From the NCBI GenBank assembly GCA_965119665.1, contig OZ221974.1, positions 558,001 through 622,000 on the forward strand: a DNA stretch of 64,000 nt. The letters run 5' to 3'. The notes below the pieces were generated by a model that saw nothing but the letters and a program-made list of their open reading frames with translations, was not told the origin of the DNA and searched no databases. Below are positions 38,949 through 47,949 of this stretch, piece after piece. Position numbers and translations under genes: made by a program. The stretch comes from Dialister sp900541485 (lineage in GTDB: Bacteria > Bacillota > Negativicutes > Veillonellales > Dialisteraceae). How positions within the stretch are numbered: the stretch's first letter is position 1; every line of letters starts with the position of its first letter.

Positions 38949-40898
38949 TTAACCATTTATCGCAGATTCATCACGTTTACTATTTTTGTTATCTTCTATA
39001 AATTGTATCTTTTGACTGGCATATCCGAGCAAAAATTTATCTCCCAGTTTATCATTTGTATAATTTTGTACACCCAATTCACTGATAAGGCGTAACATTT
39101 CAACATATCGTTGCGGATCACTTCCCGTATTTGTCTTAATACGGTCAATATAGGGACGTAACTTCTCCTGTAACACAGTAAGTGTATTTACCGGATGAAG
39201 TGCATAGGCAAACATCAATCTTTCCGCATTGGTAGGCCGTTTACTCCCCGCATCTTCCGCACCATGACTTGCCAGATTTTGGGCATATCTTTCGACTTGC
39301 TCCGCACAAGCCAGTATTCTACCGAACACATAGCTTCTGTCTTTAATAGATTCATCGACTGCCATTGAAAATACCTCCTTATATCGTTTTTCATAATAAC
39401 CGCGAATAAGTGCACATGCAATTTGCTGTGTCTTATTGGCCTCCCACCGCTCAAGACCTATAGAATGTACCGCCCTGTTTACCGCCGCTCTCAAAATATC
39501 TCCTGGTAGCAATTTCCCGTCAATAATGCAGGGCATAATTCGTTCTACTGTTTGCTGTTTCAGCTTATCATCAACAAGCTCTCCATAAGCAGCTTTTGCA
39601 ATATCTTCCGGAGACGGTGCTCCGATAAAAGTAATCCTTATATCATCTTTACCGCTCTTATTCTTTCCTTTTATTTTCCGATATGACATCTGCCAATTAT
39701 ATGTATGATGCCAATTTTCCAGATTTTCCATCAGCCGGAACCCGGAAAGTTCTTTATAATATCGAATTCCCATACGCCCCGGAACAGCAGCATCTAAAAC
39801 GATAACAGAGATTTGTGCGGTTGGAGTTAGTTCTGTCCTATATCCTGCTAATGCTTTGTTAAAAGCCTTGGCAAAAACCTCCTTTGTGTCTGAAGTTTTT
39901 TCCTCATCATCTCCTATAGACTCATCAAATATTCCATTATCCCACTGTTGAAGTACCTCAAAGCTATCACCTAAAACCCGTGGGATTTTTTCATTCTTTG
40001 TTCCCCATGCTAAGAATGCAGCTCCTGATACGAATTTCCCCTGCTTTGCAATTAACCAGCGCAATGCACTATGTGCTTTCTGGTTAACTTCAAAACCGAT
40101 ACCAACTGCTTCTTTCGGATGTAAAAAACGACCACGATATGTGAAATTTGTGCTGTCATTACTGGATATCAATTTTGCCCGATCACCGGCATGCCGTATT
40201 TTATACGGGCTCAATGTTGTCAATTCTGTTTCTTTCCCGCTGGCATAGCAATATCCCTTTGCTTTTCCCCTGGTGGAAGAATAGGCAATAAATGATTCCC
40301 ATAACTTATGATCTTTGCTTATATCCCGGCCATCTACTATAAATTTTACAAATGACTCAAAGGGGCCATCCTTCCCCTTTACACTTTTAAATATAGACGG
40401 TGTTTCGTCTTTATCTCCTTCCCATTTTTTTGTTAATTGATTTTTCTCATCAGTAAAAAGTATTCTTTCATTCACTAAATCTGCTATCAAAACGCCTTTT
40501 ACCAAATAAGCCAATACAGCTTTAATTTCGGGAGTTCCGTAAGACGATTTGCACCATGCTTTTAAACCTTCTATATAAGGTTTCCAGCAACTTTCTTTTT
40601 CTCCACCAAATAGTTTATAGTCACCGGCCAAATATTGTAATTTATCCACTAAAGGATGGGGAACCGCTCCTGATGTTCTTGCCGACGATTCTTCCGTACA
40701 GGGAATAATAGTCGTAATTTCTTCGGGGCCGAGAACTCTGGCCCCTCTAAATTCTCCATTTCCGTTAATCCGTACTTCTATATGAACTTGCTGAGTCGTA
40801 TGTGCCACAGGGACAAGAGGCGTATTTCCACTATCCATATCCCCTATAAAACGAGAATTTTTGTCATAGACTTCATAGCATCGCTCTATCCAACTCAC
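38949..40898 (-). CDS. cas8c: CRISPR-associated protein Cas8c (Csd1, type I-C)
   Basis: A 649-residue large subunit of the I-C Cascade, which recognises the PAM; subtype I-C also makes the small subunit from an internal start in this gene. It begins with GTG (GTG AGT TGG) directly after the cas5c stop, with AGAGAGG upstream. The pattern (CYASGKETELTTLSPYKIR, ALRWLIAKQGKF, IVLDAAVPGRMGIRYYKEL, RAAVNRAVHS) fits Csd1. I did not locate the internal start for the small subunit. Confidence 0.95.
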   Translation of the reverse strand: MSWIERCYEVYDKNSRFIGDMDSGNTPLVPVAHTTQQVHIEVRINGNGEFRGARVLGPEEITTIIPCTEESSARTSGAVPHPLVDKLQYLAGDYKLFGGEKESCWKPYIEGLKAWCKSSYGTPEIKAVLAYLVKGVLIADLVNERILFTDEKNQLTKKWEGDKDETPSIFKSVKGKDGPFESFVKFIVDGRDISKDHKLWESFIAYSSTRGKAKGYCYASGKETELTTLSPYKIRHAGDRAKLISSNDSTNFTYRGRFLHPKEAVGIGFEVNQKAHSALRWLIAKQGKFVSGAAFLAWGTKNEKIPRVLGDSFEVLQQWDNGIFDESIGDDEEKTSDTKEVFAKAFNKALAGYRTELTPTAQISVIVLDAAVPGRMGIRYYKELSGFRLMENLENWHHTYNWQMSYRKIKGKNKSGKDDIRITFIGAPSPEDIAKAAYGELVDDKLKQQTVERIMPCIIDGKLLPGDILRAAVNRAVHSIGLERWEANKTQQIACALIRGYYEKRYKEVFSMAVDESIKDRSYVFGRILACAEQVERYAQNLASHGAEDAGSKRPTNAERLMFAYALHPVNTLTVLQEKLRPYIDRIKTNTGSDPQRYVEMLRLISELGVQNYTNDKLGDKFLLGYASQKIQFIEDNKNSKRDESAING

Positions 40899-41618
40899 CT
40901 ATTTCACCTCTCTTTCCAACTCCTCTACACTTTGCATGTTTTCTCCTATATTGAATACTTTATAATCATAAGACTTGATCTCCTTGACCATCGTGCAGTC
41001 TTCCGGACGGATAAATTCTATAATTCCTTTTTCTTTCATCACCGGTCGCCAAAGACGGACGCTCATTTTTCTGTCTTTACTTTCGTCGGGATAGGTAATT
41101 CCATGAACCATGACTCCCAGAGGTAATGACGGAAGATTATCATAAGCCCCCTTGCCCTCTCCGAACACACATGGCTCTATGTACCCCTGGCATTCTCTTG
41201 TCCCCAAGAAAATATCTCTTCTTCCTCCCCGCTCCAGCATTCGTTTCGCCATAAAGAAATGTTTGTTTTCATTTCTGTCTTTAGCTAAATCACTTCTGTT
41301 TTCATTCCACTCAAAGTGAGCTTTTACCTGGTATTCCACATCAGTAAGATACATATAAATTGATAAATCATTTTTACCGTTGCTGTAATTAATAGGTCTG
41401 ATACCCTTCGATTCCGTTTCAATGGGTTTCATAATTCTTACAGCATCGATATACCAGATAAATGTCGGTTTCCAATAACAACTTTCCACAATTCCTTTCA
41501 ATGCCTGATACGTCGGAACAGGATAACTGCTTTTTTCCCCTCCCACTCTCGTAATCGGGTCACTGAATAATGCATATCTCCCCCATAGCCGGAAAGAAAT
41601 TTCATTTGAAAATCTCAA
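40899..41618 (-). CDS. cas5c: CRISPR-associated protein Cas5c (type I-C, crRNA-processing)
   Basis: A 239-residue protein that in subtype I-C replaces Cas6 and cuts pre-crRNA. The N-terminus FRLWGRYALFSDPITRVGGE and then SYPVPTYQALKGIVESCYWKPTF are classic for Cas5c. The start codon is TTG at 41618 with AGGAGG nine bases upstream. It lies 15 bases after cas3. Confidence 0.96.
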   Translation of the reverse strand: MRFSNEISFRLWGRYALFSDPITRVGGEKSSYPVPTYQALKGIVESCYWKPTFIWYIDAVRIMKPIETESKGIRPINYSNGKNDLSIYMYLTDVEYQVKAHFEWNENRSDLAKDRNENKHFFMAKRMLERGGRRDIFLGTRECQGYIEPCVFGEGKGAYDNLPSLPLGVMVHGITYPDESKDRKMSVRLWRPVMKEKGIIEFIRPEDCTMVKEIKSYDYKVFNIGENMQSVEELEREVK

Positions 41619-41633
41619 ATTTTACACCTCCTG

Positions 41634-44072
41634 TCAAACAAAAATAATGTCGCCTTCTTTTCCTTTGACCTGCACCCCCTTATTCTCATCATAGAAATCG
41701 TCTTGTAACACCAATAATCTGCCATCAAAATAAGGCCGAATCCCTTCCTGTTTCTCTAAGGATTTACATTGTCCGTGTCCGAGAGCAACCGTATAGGATT
41801 GACTTTTGCGAATCAGGTCATAAGGCACCTGTTTTCCCCTTTCTGCTAAAATATCAGCTATTATTCTTTTGCCGGATTCTCCATAAGGGACAAGAACGGG
41901 AACAGTCTCATCGGGAATTGCTTCAAATGCGCTTTCCGCTGTGCCGAAAGCCTGATTAAAACACCAATCTGTTTTGGGAATTTCTTTATCCCTCAGTTCT
42001 GTAAAAGCATTTTTGCCTGCTGCATTGGTACTCAGTAAATCAAACAGAGTATAAGAACCTCTTTTATTTTTAACTAATCTATACTTCATTTCTTTTTTAT
42101 TATCATAATATTTTTGATAATATTTTTCCATAGCATTAGGTGATAATAAATCATCTTCTATTTCCGGATTGTTTTCAAGTACAAGGAGTGTGGCTTGTTT
42201 TGCTTTTTCAATAGATGGAAGGTATCGTAAATCTTCCAGGGTAGTATCACATTCGATCAAATAGACATCTTTACATTCACTCTCCCCATGCCGGTTACAT
42301 CTTCCTGCCGCTTGTGCCACGCTGGTCAATCCCGCCATACTTCGTATTACGCAGTCAAAGCTTAAGTCGACACCCGCCTCAATAAGCTGTGTACTCACAC
42401 AAATCAACTTTTTGTTTGTTTTTTCTTTTTTTATTTCATACCGGTGAATTTTTTCTATAATATCTCTTCTGTGAGCTACGCATAAATTTGTAGTCAGACA
42501 ATATATTTCATCCTGTTCTTGCTTTTGTGCCTTTAGGGCATCATAAATCTTTTCGGCTGCCGACTTTGTATTTAAAACAACTAAGACCGATTGGTTTCCC
42601 TCAAGTTTCTCTTCAATAAACGAGGCCAATTCTTCTTTCGAGTACCCGCCCCGCCTTTTTTGCCAAACAATCCGGGTTCTTTTAAATTGTTCGAATTTTT
42701 CCTCATAATTCTCTACAATGTCTTTTTTCTCATTAAATAAAAGAGGATATTCGACTTGGTCTAAAGCCGGCTGTGTAGCTGTGCAAAGTACAATAGTGCA
42801 TCCCAATACTTTTGCAAGAAAATTAACTGATAAATTAAATATATATGTATCTTCTAACGGCAGGCATTGTATTTCGTCAAAAAACAATATAGATTTGGCA
42901 AGGCCGGGCAAACGCCTGATATTTTGTCTGGGTGCCGCAAACAGCGTATTCAGAAACTGAACCATCGTAGTTGTGATAACAGGAACTCCCTGCCACCGTT
43001 CTCTGGCTCCCGCCCAATTTTCTTCCTCTTCTTCTTTTTCTATCACAACATCAGAATGATGCTCCAGTACCCAAGCGCTCTTTCCTACGACTTTCCTAAA
43101 GCTTTCTGCATTTTGAGTCAAAATTGATTTATAAGGCGCAAAATAAACGACCTTTGAAGCATTTTGTTTTTTTGCAGTTTCTATGGAAAAACGTAATCCC
43201 GAGTAGGTTTTTCCTCCACCGGTAGGGACAAAAAGACGATAAATGCCCGGATTATCTGCAGATGCAAGAAAACATTCTTTTGATATCTCTTCCCTAAGAT
43301 AATCTATAGGTTTATCAGGTATCAGACCGGTCAGAAATTTTTCTGTTCTGCCCGATATTTCATTCCACATTTCTTGACGCTTTTCATCTGTCATTTCCTG
43401 TGGTAGAGGTTTTCCTTCCATAAAACACGATGTATCTGTCCAATCTGCATCCACAAGTGCTCCGAAAATGACCCGGTGAAGCAGTCCCACCATAAAAGAA
43501 ACCGGAGTTGTCGTAGAAACAAGTTCCCCCTCATTGTTCTTACGTTTTCCTATTTCCCGGATTGTAAGAAACAAAGAAACGAATTCTTTTGCTGCTTTTT
43601 GCATTAAATCTTCGATTTCTTTTTCTGTTGCACATTCATCAAAAAAGGCTTGTTTGATTTGGTCATAGTATGGGTCTATTTGAGCTGTCATTATCCGATC
43701 CAGCCATTCTTCATTTCCCTCCGGCGAATATATATCACACCGGCCGGAATGGTGACACACAATGGATAAAGCTATCATTTTAGCTGTCAATCGTACCGCA
43801 GGATCAGAGTGATTTCCATACATTTCCCAGATGTAACGGGCGCCTGCAGAGGAATGATTTCCTCCTTTTGGTTTTTCACCACGAAGCATCGCTTGTACAC
43901 TCGCATTTGCTTTTCCCATGTCATGTAAAAGACCTGTCAGATATCCGATACAAGGAGCATTAATATAGTTGCAAATCCTACTGCATAGTTCGGCAACACG
44001 GGTAGAATGTTCTTTTAAAGACTGAAAAGTACGATTTCCACTGGCATCCGTTCTGCTGTGTCCGATTAACAT
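41634..44072 (-). CDS. cas3: CRISPR-associated helicase/nuclease Cas3
   Basis: An 812-residue protein with an N-terminal HD nuclease (H22, and H50-D51 in GLLHDMGKANAS) followed by an SF2 helicase: VPTGGGKTYSGLR (about residue 283), FFDEIQCLP (about 400), ATQPALDQ and SMAGLTSVAQAAGRCNRHG. It unwinds and degrades target DNA after Cascade binding. It is the first gene of the cas operon; GGGAGAGGGG precedes the ATG. Confidence 0.97.
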   Translation of the reverse strand: MLIGHSRTDASGNRTFQSLKEHSTRVAELCSRICNYINAPCIGYLTGLLHDMGKANASVQAMLRGEKPKGGNHSSAGARYIWEMYGNHSDPAVRLTAKMIALSIVCHHSGRCDIYSPEGNEEWLDRIMTAQIDPYYDQIKQAFFDECATEKEIEDLMQKAAKEFVSLFLTIREIGKRKNNEGELVSTTTPVSFMVGLLHRVIFGALVDADWTDTSCFMEGKPLPQEMTDEKRQEMWNEISGRTEKFLTGLIPDKPIDYLREEISKECFLASADNPGIYRLFVPTGGGKTYSGLRFSIETAKKQNASKVVYFAPYKSILTQNAESFRKVVGKSAWVLEHHSDVVIEKEEEEENWAGARERWQGVPVITTTMVQFLNTLFAAPRQNIRRLPGLAKSILFFDEIQCLPLEDTYIFNLSVNFLAKVLGCTIVLCTATQPALDQVEYPLLFNEKKDIVENYEEKFEQFKRTRIVWQKRRGGYSKEELASFIEEKLEGNQSVLVVLNTKSAAEKIYDALKAQKQEQDEIYCLTTNLCVAHRRDIIEKIHRYEIKKEKTNKKLICVSTQLIEAGVDLSFDCVIRSMAGLTSVAQAAGRCNRHGESECKDVYLIECDTTLEDLRYLPSIEKAKQATLLVLENNPEIEDDLLSPNAMEKYYQKYYDNKKEMKYRLVKNKRGSYTLFDLLSTNAAGKNAFTELRDKEIPKTDWCFNQAFGTAESAFEAIPDETVPVLVPYGESGKRIIADILAERGKQVPYDLIRKSQSYTVALGHGQCKSLEKQEGIRPYFDGRLLVLQDDFYDENKGVQVKGKEGDIIFV

Positions 44073-44199
44073 AAAAATTCCCCTCTCCCAAACTTTTAAA
44101 ATGCTTTCTCTAATCTTTTCTATTATTTTATTGTAGTATATCTTTTCAATATTTTTTATACTTGAAAATCCTTAAATATTTCCGTAAATCCGGAAAATA

Positions 44200-44237
44200 A
44201 AAAAGCCAACATCTTTTTACAGATGCTGACTTTTTAT
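44200..44237 (-). terminator. Terminator between the helical paralog gene and cas3
   Basis: On the minus strand AGTCAGCATCT pairs with AGATGTTGGCT across GTAAAA, followed by TTTTTTATTTT. It makes the cas operon independent of the gene before it. Confidence 0.85.
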
Positions 44238-44241
44238 TTTT

Positions 44242-45054
44242 TCAGGCTCCAAGCTCGTCTAAGAGTTCGGAAGCAGCTCCGAGAGCCTCTTTGATTTCTT
44301 CTCTTAAATCTGCCTCGTCAGTGAGGAAACGGACTTCCGAAAGAATACTGATCAGGTGGGCTACCTGGGCCGTGCGGCCTATGAGAATCTTTTGGGATTC
44401 CGTATATTTTTTCCAGTTATTTCCTGCTTTAGAACGGATATTTTTGATATCCGCAATTCCGTCCTCCAGGTAATCGGAAAGGTCAAGGAGTGCGTCTTCC
44501 GCCTGACGGGCTTCTCTTCTGATTTCCTGCATTCGGCGGCACATTTTCTTTACTTTTTTCTGGAATTCATCAAGGTGGACGCCTATTTCTTTTAAGGCTT
44601 CGACATCTTCTTTTGAGACGTCTTCTAATCCGTTAATCTCAGGGACAACCGCATACTGGTCGAGTACACCGGCACCGAATCCTATCGCATCCATAGCTCC
44701 GGATATGGTGATGAGTCCCATCGCTTTTGTGGACAGTTCTTGCAGTTCTTTCCAACTTTTTCTTTCTTTATTGAATTGTTCCAGCCCCGTTAAAGTATCA
44801 CAGTCATGAAAATCTACATTTTTGATCTGGGCAAATTCATTGGTGAATTTTTTCATATCTCCCGACATCAGGGTGATTCTTACGCGGTCAAGCTCTCCCA
44901 ATTCTTCCTGGGCACGCATTTTTGCCCGGAAAATCCTTTTGGTCGCTCTTCCTTTGGCCCGCTCAATTTCGTCATTGATGTTTTGGGAAGGGGTATTTCC
45001 TCCATTTCCGCTCACCATTTTTGATATCATGCGAAGTAAAAATGAAATAGACAT
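44242..45054 (-). CDS. Helical protein of unknown function, paralog 1
   Basis: A 270-residue, almost wholly helical soluble protein. It shares a clear pattern with the next gene: RAKGRATKRIFRAKMRAQEE, LGELDRV, then DCDTLTGLEQF, a glycine-rich middle (SGAMDAIGFGAGVLD) and a second helical half with QKILIGRTAQVAHLISIL. GGAGG lies six bases before ATG. It ends 169 bases before cas3 but has its own terminator, so a role in CRISPR is not implied. I recognise no family. Confidence 0.8.
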   Translation of the reverse strand: MSISFLLRMISKMVSGNGGNTPSQNINDEIERAKGRATKRIFRAKMRAQEELGELDRVRITLMSGDMKKFTNEFAQIKNVDFHDCDTLTGLEQFNKERKSWKELQELSTKAMGLITISGAMDAIGFGAGVLDQYAVVPEINGLEDVSKEDVEALKEIGVHLDEFQKKVKKMCRRMQEIRREARQAEDALLDLSDYLEDGIADIKNIRSKAGNNWKKYTESQKILIGRTAQVAHLISILSEVRFLTDEADLREEIKEALGAASELLDELGA

Positions 45055-45180
45055 CCGACGCCTCCTTATTTTTATGGTTATCTGTTCTTTAAATTATAGC
45101 ATACTTTATATTCTTTTCTATTTGTCCGCCCGCTTCTGTTTATACCTTTTATGTATTTCTCCTATTCTTTCCGGTTATAC

Positions 45181-45222
45181 AAAAACCGACCCCCATAAGT
45201 TGAAACTTTCCCGGGGATCGGT
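45181..45222 (-). terminator. Terminator between the two helical paralog genes
   Basis: On the minus strand ACCGATCCCC pairs with GGGGGTCGGT, followed by TTTTTGT. Confidence 0.85.
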
Positions 45223-45245
45223 TGATATGTCATAATTCGGCGGTT

Positions 45246-46064
45246 TTATGCATCACGTTTTAATAATTCATCTTGTGCTTTTTTTATAGCAGCCCGACTG
45301 CTTTCGTATATCTGTCCGTCGGAGTCAAGAAGTCTTTGGAAGAGAAGTGTAATCAGTTGTGCCACCTGTATGGCTCTCCCGATTTGCATTTTCTGTACCA
45401 AGGTATACATCGCCCAATCGCCGCCTGCCTGCATTTGTATCCGTTCCGCACTTTCCACTCCGTCGGCAAAGTAATCGGCAAGGTCATTGATGGCATCGGC
45501 TTTTTCTTTCGCACATTGTGCAATATCTTCAAGATAGTGGCAGATACTGCGCACCCGTTCCCGGAATGCGAGTATTTCTTCTTTAACTGTCTTTGCATAG
45601 GCGGGATTCATTGTTTTGAATTTCGCATTATCTATTTCTATATCATCCAGCGAAGTGTGGGTTTCAAGCAGTCCGAAACCGAGTGCCATCGGCGTATAAG
45701 CAGAGGAGCTTATGACAGAGAGCTGTCCTATTTTTTGTGCCATTTCGACAACTTCATGTACACGGTTTTCATCATCGAGAAAGTCTTCTATTCCCTGCAG
45801 TCCGCGGCAGTCTTCCAAATTTAAATTGCGAATCTTATCAAGTACTCTGATGAAGCGGGGCATATGATCGTTGACTGCCGCAACCTTGGCTTTATCCATT
45901 TCTCCCAATTCATACTGGGCACGGAAGCGGAGACGGGTAATACGCCGTCTGGCACGCCGCACTGCTTTTTGCAATTCGCCGTTCATATCCGTAATAACAC
46001 CGTATTTCTTGGAATCTCCTTTTTCGATATCATCCAAAATTTGGAGTATATAAGTAATTGTCAT
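45246..46064 (-). CDS. Helical protein of unknown function, paralog 2
   Basis: About 272 residues, homologous over its full length to the preceding paralog: RRARRRITRLRFRAQYELGE, MDKAKVA, LEDCRGLQGIEDF, SSAYTPMALGFGLLE and QKMQIGRAIQVAQLITLLF line up in order. The start at 46064 (MTITYIL) is favoured because GAGG lies seven bases upstream. Each copy has its own terminator. The function is unknown. Confidence 0.8.
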   Translation of the reverse strand: MTITYILQILDDIEKGDSKKYGVITDMNGELQKAVRRARRRITRLRFRAQYELGEMDKAKVAAVNDHMPRFIRVLDKIRNLNLEDCRGLQGIEDFLDDENRVHEVVEMAQKIGQLSVISSSAYTPMALGFGLLETHTSLDDIEIDNAKFKTMNPAYAKTVKEEILAFRERVRSICHYLEDIAQCAKEKADAINDLADYFADGVESAERIQMQAGGDWAMYTLVQKMQIGRAIQVAQLITLLFQRLLDSDGQIYESSRAAIKKAQDELLKRDA

Positions 46065-46222
46065 AATGCGCCTCACTTTCCGATTGTATTTTTTATATTA
46101 TAGCATGATTTCTCATATGAAACATATAAATTATCTATGAATGATTCAGTTTTTCATAATGAAATTAATATATGAACTGCACAGGAAAAATTTAAGTTTC
46201 TTGCAGTTTGCGGAAGTCATGC

Positions 46223-46265
46223 ATAAAAAAAGCAAAGCCTCTGTAAAGAAGCTCTGCTTTTTTCA
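46223..46265 (-). terminator. Terminator of the small hypothetical gene
   Basis: On the minus strand AGCAGAGC pairs with GCTTTGCT, followed by TTTTTTT. Confidence 0.85.
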
Positions 46266-46267
46266 TC

Positions 46268-46582
46268 TTATTCGATATCTACCGTATCGGGACGTCCGGC
46301 ATCGTCCAGTCCGAGATAGTCAACAGACTTTACGTGCCCGTCATAGGTCAGCGTGATGCAATACTGAAGGGTTTTCCCATCAAAAATCTCATCATCAAGC
46401 ATAACGGCCATGACATAACTTTCCGGACGGTATGCACGGGTCGTATCTTCTGATTCCGGTTCATAGAGGAATACAAATTCTTCTCCGTCGTATACGACAC
46501 TGCCATATACACGTTTTAATTCGGAAATCCGATATTTGTCCACACCGTCTACAACCATTCTGTCTACTGTTAAATATTCCAT
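46268..46582 (-). CDS. Small hypothetical protein, about 104 residues
   Basis: An acidic soluble protein beginning MEYLTVDRMVVDGVDKYRIS, with alternating strands and a short D/E-rich end. The start at 46582 is chosen because AGAGGTGA precedes it; the first ATG of the frame (46603) overlaps a TATAAT box and cannot be the start of a message from that promoter. I recognise no family. Confidence 0.65.
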   Translation of the reverse strand: MEYLTVDRMVVDGVDKYRISELKRVYGSVVYDGEEFVFLYEPESEDTTRAYRPESYVMAVMLDDEIFDGKTLQYCITLTYDGHVKSVDYLGLDDAGRPDTVDIE

Positions 46583-46665
46583 ATTCATCACCTCTGTGCC
46601 CATTATAGCAAAAAGAGGCCCGTCTTTTCTATACCGTCCGGCTTATAAGAGCCTACAGATTTCCT

Positions 46666-47949
46666 TTATAACCTAAACAGAAATGTTACGGCCGGCAAAT
46701 ATATAAATTGTATAAAAATATATAAAACAGCACCTGCCGCAAGACCTACCGCTGCTCCGTTGATACGGATACCTTCAAGCTCTTTATGTACCTTGGATTC
46801 GATAAATTCATTAAGCTCTTCGATCCGGTAATTTTCCAGTATACGGACAATCGCTTCCGATATATGATTTCGCTCAAAGCGGAGAATTTCCATCAGCAGG
46901 TTTTTGGCTCCCCAATCCATCTGTCTCCGTATTTTTTCATTATCTGCCACACTGCGGAGTGCCCGGTGAAAAGCCTGCTCTATACGGGGAAGCAGATGAT
47001 TTTCGAAAGCATCGCCATCCGCCCACTCTTCCCATAACCGTTCAAAGACCGCATCCGCTTTTTCTTCCACGGGAAAGGATTCGTATAAATAAAAAGCAAA
47101 ATCACGAAGTGCTTTTTTTACCGCCGGAGTTTCCATAAACGTCTCTACCGCATGACTCCATTCTGCAAGCAGTGTCTGTCCGAAAGGATTATCCTTTTCT
47201 TTCCAGCTTTGTATTTTTTCTTCCGTCGCTTTGAGAACCGCTGCCGCCATATCTTCATAATCGATGATGCCCATGTAGCCGGCAAGCGGATACAGCATAT
47301 TTCCCCAAAAACCTTTATCCTGCTTGTCTCCCCAGGTTCTCAAATAGCGGGCCAGTTTCGTTTGCAAGGACGGATCTTTAATTTTTTCTTCCGCTGCTGC
47401 AAGTATTTGAAAAAGTATTTGCTCTTTTTTATCATCACTCAGTGCCTTATCTTCCAGATAACGGACAAAGCGGTTTACAAAGGTGCGTCCCCCCTGTCTT
47501 GCCCAAAGTCCCGCTTCTTTGCGGTGATCTGCTGCAAAATCGGCAAGGAACCGGCCCGTATAAAAAGCAGCCGTTTTTTCAAATTGTCGTACTGCTCCGT
47601 TTCCGCTGCGGTATTCGTTTTCTAAAAATGCGGTCAGCGAGAATTTCTGAATCATTGCCGCAAACATTTCGCTTTTAATTAAATTCCTATTCACTGTTTC
47701 ATGAATTTGACGGACAATTCTCTCTTTATTTTTCGGAATTAAAGGTCTGAAACGGGGGAGATGCAGACTGTTTCTGAAAATGGCTTCCACGGCAAACCAA
47801 TCGGCCACGCAGCCGATAAAGCAGGACTGGGCAAGGAAATAAAATAAGGCCGTCCCCTCATTTTTCCGGCAGACATGCAAAACCGCAACAAAGCAGAAAA
47901 GGAAAAAAGCGCCCGCAAAAATAAGATTGGCCATTCTGTATCGTTTCAT
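46666..47949 (-). CDS. DUF445 family membrane protein
   Basis: About 427 residues with two N-terminal membrane segments, the DUF445 hallmark CVADWFAVEAIFRNSLHLPR (conserved DWFAV), a long helical part and a C-terminal membrane segment. The start at 47949 (MKRYRMAN) overlaps the stop of the preceding gene as TAATG and has GGGAGGG upstream. DUF445 proteins are envelope-associated, with no firm function. Confidence 0.88.
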   Translation of the reverse strand: MKRYRMANLIFAGAFFLFCFVAVLHVCRKNEGTALFYFLAQSCFIGCVADWFAVEAIFRNSLHLPRFRPLIPKNKERIVRQIHETVNRNLIKSEMFAAMIQKFSLTAFLENEYRSGNGAVRQFEKTAAFYTGRFLADFAADHRKEAGLWARQGGRTFVNRFVRYLEDKALSDDKKEQILFQILAAAEEKIKDPSLQTKLARYLRTWGDKQDKGFWGNMLYPLAGYMGIIDYEDMAAAVLKATEEKIQSWKEKDNPFGQTLLAEWSHAVETFMETPAVKKALRDFAFYLYESFPVEEKADAVFERLWEEWADGDAFENHLLPRIEQAFHRALRSVADNEKIRRQMDWGAKNLLMEILRFERNHISEAIVRILENYRIEELNEFIESKVHKELEGIRINGAAVGLAAGAVLYIFIQFIYLPAVTFLFRL

